7,931 bases of DNA, taken from the NCBI GenBank assembly GCA_001507935.1, contig LGET01000068.1, forward strand, positions 1-7,931. The letters are read 5' to 3'. Below are positions 4,930 through 7,931 of this stretch, in pieces. Position 1 is the first letter of the stretch. Every line of letters starts with the position of its first letter. The DNA comes from Thermococcales archaeon 44_46. Its GTDB lineage: Archaea > Methanobacteriota_B > Thermococci > Thermococcales > Thermococcaceae. A program made the position numbers and the translations under genes. The notes beneath the pieces are model-generated. The model worked only from the letters and a program-made list of their open reading frames with translations. It was not told the origin of the DNA and searched no databases.

Positions 4930-6465
4930 ATGAAACTAATTAAAATAATACCCATTTTCCTGATAATTTTTTCTCTCGGATGCATTACCGTTGAAGATGG
5001 GCTCTACTCATCCCCCGTAAACTCTAATGTCAAAGTATACGTGCAGATAGAAGAAAAAAGCGCAGTTTTTGACTTTTCAGAAGTAGAAATAAAAGTGGGA
5101 GATAAAACGATAAGTGAATTCAATAAGCCCGTTTTTGTTGGATATGCAAGAGGAGAGAACGGAGAAGTCAACGTTGCATTCATTGCGGAAGCAAGAGTAA
5201 AAAACTGGTATGGAAAAAAAGGGCATGCTAAAAACCTGATTACACTTAAGCTCCCCTATGGAGAAGAAGTACTTGTTACCCTGGAGCTCTACTATCAAGA
5301 TGAGAGCATTAGGATAAGAGCAGATAGAGATAAATCAGGAGTTATCGGTGAGAGCATTCCAAAAGATGTTTTTCTATCTCCAGAAGAAGCCCTGCTTGGA
5401 GAGATAAGAGATCTCTATGGAGAAATTCCACAAGGTATTCTGAAAGAAATCGAGAGAAACAAAAAATTGAGCAGTTTTTTCCTGCAAAAGTATTTCGAAA
5501 CAGGTAACATCACGTATCTTATATCCTATAGGGATTCCTCCTATGTATTACGGGCTTTTGGAGAGCTTGCAAAGTGGAAAGCCCTCACACCTGTTGACCT
5601 AAAGGTCTTCAACCTAACTCTGAAAGCCAATAACGAGTACTACTCCCGCTTTACTTCACCACAAAAGGACTTTTTTACTGTGATATTCTCGGATAGCACT
5701 CCCTATTACTCTCCTATAAGGATAAAGGGAGAGCTAAACACCTCCTTGCCCTTCATATATTATCGGGGAAGGGGGATAAATCTCTATGCGGTGAGTGCCC
5801 TTCACTGGGTTGACCTGTACTTCCAAAGGGGAGATAATGAAAAAGCTCTAAGACTCCTGGACGAGCTTCAGGGGCTCCTCTATTACGGAAATTACAACGG
5901 CGAAGATTACGCTTTGTTTTTGAATTATTTTCATTTTGAGAATTCTTCTGTTCCCTGGGTTTCTGGTTATGCCCAAGGCTTGGGAGCAGGATTATACGCT
6001 AAAGCATACCAAACAACAAAAAACAAAACATACCTAAAAACAGCAAACCTGCTATTAAATTCATTTGACCTGCCTTTAGAAATGAACGGATTTGTTGCAG
6101 ATACAAAATACGGGCCATGGTATCTCGAATACAACTACAATTCAAATGAGCTGGTCTTAAACGGCCACATAATAGCTTTGCAAGGCCTCTACTACTACTG
6201 GGAAATCACGAAAGATGAAAAAGCATGGAGACTATTCAAAGCTGGAGTAGAGAGCACAAAGAGGGCACTCCCAATCTTTGACACCAACTCGTGGAGTTTA
6301 TACTCAAACATTCACGGGGACGCAAGCGAGTTCTACCACAGACTCCATATAAGACTCTTAAAATGGCTATACGATGTTACCGGCGATGAGTACTTTCTGA
6401 ATTATGCCAGAAAATGGAACAATTACCTAATTTACAGAGGATTAAAACCGGAGGATCTCGGATGA
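4930..6465 (+). CDS. Secreted lipoprotein of the D-glucuronyl C5-epimerase family
   Basis: 511 residues. A short signal sequence ends in a lipobox-like FSLGC with Cys18, predicting a lipid-anchored protein on the outside of the membrane. Residues about 24-135 are beta-rich (repeated VKVYVQI, VNVAFIAEARV, LVTLELYYQ) and have no counterpart in the neighbouring paralogue. From about 150 to the end lies a helical toroid matching the C-terminal domain of glucuronyl C5-epimerases: ALHWVDLYF, PWVSGYAQGLGAGLYAKAY (342-360), EYNYNSNELVLNGH (ending at His413) with IALQGLYYYW, WSLYSNIHG (455-463) and YHRLH (469-473). The family inverts C5 of glucuronic acid within a polysaccharide (heparan or alginate-like chemistry). 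Here a glycan of the cell surface or exopolysaccharide is a reasonable substrate, by inference; some homologues may be lyases or hydrolases. It ends in an ATGA overlap with the second copy. Confidence 0.82.
   Translation: MKLIKIIPIFLIIFSLGCITVEDGLYSSPVNSNVKVYVQIEEKSAVFDFSEVEIKVGDKTISEFNKPVFVGYARGENGEVNVAFIAEARVKNWYGKKGHAKNLITLKLPYGEEVLVTLELYYQDESIRIRADRDKSGVIGESIPKDVFLSPEEALLGEIRDLYGEIPQGILKEIERNKKLSSFFLQKYFETGNITYLISYRDSSYVLRAFGELAKWKALTPVDLKVFNLTLKANNEYYSRFTSPQKDFFTVIFSDSTPYYSPIRIKGELNTSLPFIYYRGRGINLYAVSALHWVDLYFQRGDNEKALRLLDELQGLLYYGNYNGEDYALFLNYFHFENSSVPWVSGYAQGLGAGLYAKAYQTTKNKTYLKTANLLLNSFDLPLEMNGFVADTKYGPWYLEYNYNSNELVLNGHIIALQGLYYYWEITKDEKAWRLFKAGVESTKRALPIFDTNSWSLYSNIHGDASEFYHRLHIRLLKWLYDVTGDEYFLNYARKWNNYLIYRGLKPEDLG
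5911..6047 (+). repeat. Near-identical DNA tract shared with 7053-7189 (copy 1)
   Basis: Aligned at a constant offset of 1142, this tract matches 7053-7189 at 133 of 137 bases (differences at 5949, 5997, 6000 and 6006), while the DNA on both sides is strongly diverged. It encodes most of the 46 consecutive identical residues Tyr327-Ala372. The abrupt edges suggest gene conversion between the paralogues. Confidence 0.8.
6163..6204 (+). repeat. Second identical tract shared with 7305-7346
   Basis: All 42 bases are identical to 7305-7346, again at offset 1142, across the NGHIIALQGLYYYW segment. The bases just upstream differ at third codon positions only (GAG/GAA, GTC/GTT, AAC/AAT). Confidence 0.75.
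6450..6455 (+). promoter_or_regulatory. Ribosome binding site fixing the second epimerase start
   Basis: GGAGGA stands six bases before ATG 6462, inside the end of the first gene. It favours 6462 over the in-frame upstream ATG at 6414, which has none and would put a charged extension before the signal sequence. Confidence 0.8.
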
Positions 6466-7586
6466 GTCCGGTAAAGAAATTCTACTCTCTGCTACTGCTC
6501 TTCCTCCTTTTAACGGGTTCATATCTTGGAAGCTTTGAATTTTCAAAGAGGACCATAATAGAAAAAGCCAGTTCATTGGAGAATACCTTAAACGAGAACC
6601 AAAAGGTTGTTTTAGATAACTTCCTCAAATTCTTGAGCACCACAAATGTCTTTTTCTTGTTTTCGAGTATAGAAGCAGGTTACTCAACAAGAACCTTTGC
6701 AGAGGTCTTGAAAAGGGAAGGAAACCTGAGCATAGGGGAGGTTAAGATGCTACACTTGACCCTAAAGGCCAACAATGAGTATTATTCCAGATACATATCT
6801 CCACTAAGAAGCTTTTACCCAATAACCTTTGGAAACAAAAGCCCCTATGGAAATGTTTTCTTTGCTGAAGGGGGACTTAACACCTCCCTCCCCTTTGTGC
6901 ATTACAATTTCAGGGGGCTTGTTCTGTATCCGGTAAGTGCCCTTCACTGGGCTGATCTGTACTTTAAGAATGGGAACATAGAAGGAGCCCTAAAAATCTT
7001 GGATGAGCTGGAAGGGGTTATGGTTCTCAGAAAGAAAGACAAAATTGAGTATGCTTTGTTTTTGAATTATTTTCATTTTGAGAATTCTTCCGTTCCCTGG
7101 GTTTCTGGTTATGCCCAAGGCTTGGGAGCAGGATTATATGCAAAAGCCTACCAAACAACAAAAAACAAAACATACCTAAAAACAGCAAAACTACTACTAA
7201 ACTCCTTTAAGATCCCCTACAAAGAAGGAGGATTTGTAGTGAATTCTCCATATGGACCTTGGATTCTAGAGTATGGATACAATTCAAATGAACTGGTTTT
7301 AAATGGCCACATAATAGCTTTGCAAGGCCTCTACTACTACTGGGAAGTCACAAAAGACCCTTATGCAAAGGAGCTATTCGACAACGGGACAGTCTCTGTT
7401 GCAAAGGCTCTTCCGTACTTTGATAAGGAAGGATGGAGTTTATACTCGAACATTCATGGAAAAGCAATGAGAAAATACCACGAACTCCATATCCAGCTCT
7501 TGGAATGGCTCTATGAAAAAACGGAAAATGAGATCTTTAAAGAATATGCAGAAAAATGGAAGAGATCACTCAAGGATGTGCGGTAG
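6462..7586 (+). CDS. Second D-glucuronyl C5-epimerase family protein, membrane-anchored
   Basis: 374 residues, a tandem paralogue of the preceding gene without its beta-rich domain. Residues about 6-24 (KFYSLLLLFLLLTGSYLGS) form a signal peptide or N-terminal anchor with no cysteine, so it is not a lipoprotein. The catalytic-type toroid begins near residue 100 (LTLKANNEYYSRY) and keeps all the motifs of its partner: ALHWADLYF, SGYAQG (215-220), EYGYNSNELVLNGH (N281), WSLYSNIHG (325-333) and YHELH (339-343). From 5911 onward the two genes align without any net gap, yet identity varies from near-complete to low. The ATGA overlap at 6462-6465 and internal ribosome binding site indicate translational coupling, so the pair is probably made together and may act on the same extracellular glycan with different specificity or as partners. 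The substrate is not shown by the sequence. Its 3' end overlaps the convergent gene by 21 bases. Confidence 0.82.
   Translation: MSPVKKFYSLLLLFLLLTGSYLGSFEFSKRTIIEKASSLENTLNENQKVVLDNFLKFLSTTNVFFLFSSIEAGYSTRTFAEVLKREGNLSIGEVKMLHLTLKANNEYYSRYISPLRSFYPITFGNKSPYGNVFFAEGGLNTSLPFVHYNFRGLVLYPVSALHWADLYFKNGNIEGALKILDELEGVMVLRKKDKIEYALFLNYFHFENSSVPWVSGYAQGLGAGLYAKAYQTTKNKTYLKTAKLLLNSFKIPYKEGGFVVNSPYGPWILEYGYNSNELVLNGHIIALQGLYYYWEVTKDPYAKELFDNGTVSVAKALPYFDKEGWSLYSNIHGKAMRKYHELHIQLLEWLYEKTENEIFKEYAEKWKRSLKDVR
7053..7189 (+). repeat. Near-identical DNA tract shared with 5911-6047 (copy 2)
   Basis: Second copy of the 137-base tract, with four differences from the first. It encodes most of residues 197-242, identical in both proteins. 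Confidence 0.8.
7305..7346 (+). repeat. Identical 42-base tract shared with 6163-6204 (copy 2)
   Basis: Partner of the 42-base tract in the first epimerase gene, with no differences. Confidence 0.75.
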
Positions 7587-7931
7587 CGACCTAATAACCG
7601 GCAGAGCGACGAGAACACCGATCACAACATCCACAGCACTTTGAATGGCATTTGGAATGCCTATCACTAGCCAGAATGGAATATGGAACCACTCTTCAAT
7701 AGTTGGAATTACTTGTTCTCTTGGAATGCCCAGCCACAGCGGTAGGGCATAGTAGTAGTTCATTGCAACCATTGCGGGGATCCTTATCGCAATTCCTATC
7801 AGATACGCCACGAGCACAAATATTACAAGGTCTCTCTCCCTCTTGTAGTTCTTGAAGTCAAACCTTGTGATCCTTTTAGCAATTTCAAGGCCTATTACCA
7901 CACTCAAGGTTGCAAAGAACTTCATACTGGC
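7566..7931 (-). CDS. Probable ECF transporter S component, 5' end outside the window
   Basis: The last 119 residues from an ATG at 7925 are visible, and the frame continues open to the window edge (7931). Hydrophobic segments are FFATLSVVIGLEIAKR, LVIFVLVAYLIGIAIRIPAM, NYYYALPLWLGI and, near the end, FWLVIGIPNAIQSAVDVVIG. The RIPAM..NYYYALPLW block with the following Pro-rich loop resembles vitamin-binding S components of energy-coupling-factor transporters, most like riboflavin-type (RibU) members. S components usually have about six helices and 170-200 residues, so roughly the first third is missing here. The substrate is not determinable; a link to the thiamine-related operon is possible but unsupported. 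It converges with the second epimerase gene, the coding ends overlapping at 7566-7586. Confidence 0.68.
   Translation of the reverse strand, partial: ASMKFFATLSVVIGLEIAKRITRFDFKNYKRERDLVIFVLVAYLIGIAIRIPAMVAMNYYYALPLWLGIPREQVIPTIEEWFHIPFWLVIGIPNAIQSAVDVVIGVLVALPVIRSLPHILE

Noticed and set aside
6007..6047. A-rich stretch in the epimerase genes as a possible slippage site or array
   Set aside because: It codes normally for a Thr/Lys-rich helix in both paralogues and has no regular repeat unit.
6414..6461. Upstream ATG 6414 as the start of the second epimerase
   Set aside because: It would place 16 charged residues before a clean signal sequence, and the GGAGGA plus ATGA overlap at 6462 is far stronger.

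Overview
The window looks like a piece of a hyperthermophilic euryarchaeon of the Thermococcales (Thermococcus/Pyrococcus). The signs are BRE/TATA-type promoters, strong GGAGG/GGTGA ribosome binding sites, ATGA stop/start overlaps, K/E-rich proteins, and gene families typical of that order: an HTH-ThiN regulator, an archaeal UPF0047/YjbQ protein, and extracellular glucuronyl C5-epimerase-like proteins. The species cannot be fixed by reading alone.

Left part (1 to about 2376): four same-strand reading frames that I cannot assign to any family, with the compact, overlapping layout of an integrated plasmid or virus. In order they are a ~151-aa protein with one hydrophobic segment, a 446-aa charged helical protein, and two small genes that each read well only if one base is skipped. 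The first protein has a good ribosome binding site but a GTT where its start codon should be. Base composition swings sharply inside this block (about 37% GC near 600, about 65% between 1300 and 1945, AT-rich again afterwards), so it is a mosaic and probably decaying. Recurrent sequencing errors are the alternative.

Middle (2345-3115): a GC-rich, wholly helical orphan protein whose 5' end lies where the AT-rich block stops. It may be a resident or foreign gene that lost its beginning.

Minus-strand operon (4834 down to 3251): an HTH-ThiN transcriptional regulator, a small VanZ-like membrane protein and a YjbQ/UPF0047 protein, with overlapping reading frames. ThiN binds or makes thiamine phosphate, and YjbQ proteins are reported to have weak thiamine-phosphate synthase activity, so the operon is probably tied to thiamine; the VanZ-like partner is unexplained.

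Divergent plus-strand operon (4930-7586): two tandem paralogues of the D-glucuronyl C5-epimerase C-terminal family, the first a lipoprotein with an extra N-terminal beta-rich domain, the second carrying a signal anchor. They face the cell exterior and probably act on uronic-acid-containing surface glycans. Part of their DNA is nearly identical (133 of 137 bases) between strongly diverged flanks, pointing to gene conversion. This operon and the ThiN operon share an 86-bp divergent promoter region with an inverted-repeat arrangement of their BRE/TATA elements.

Right edge (7566-7931, minus): the 3' part of a membrane protein resembling the S component of an ECF vitamin transporter, whose end overlaps the end of the second epimerase gene.

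No tRNA, rRNA, CRISPR array, intact transposase or integrase is visible.
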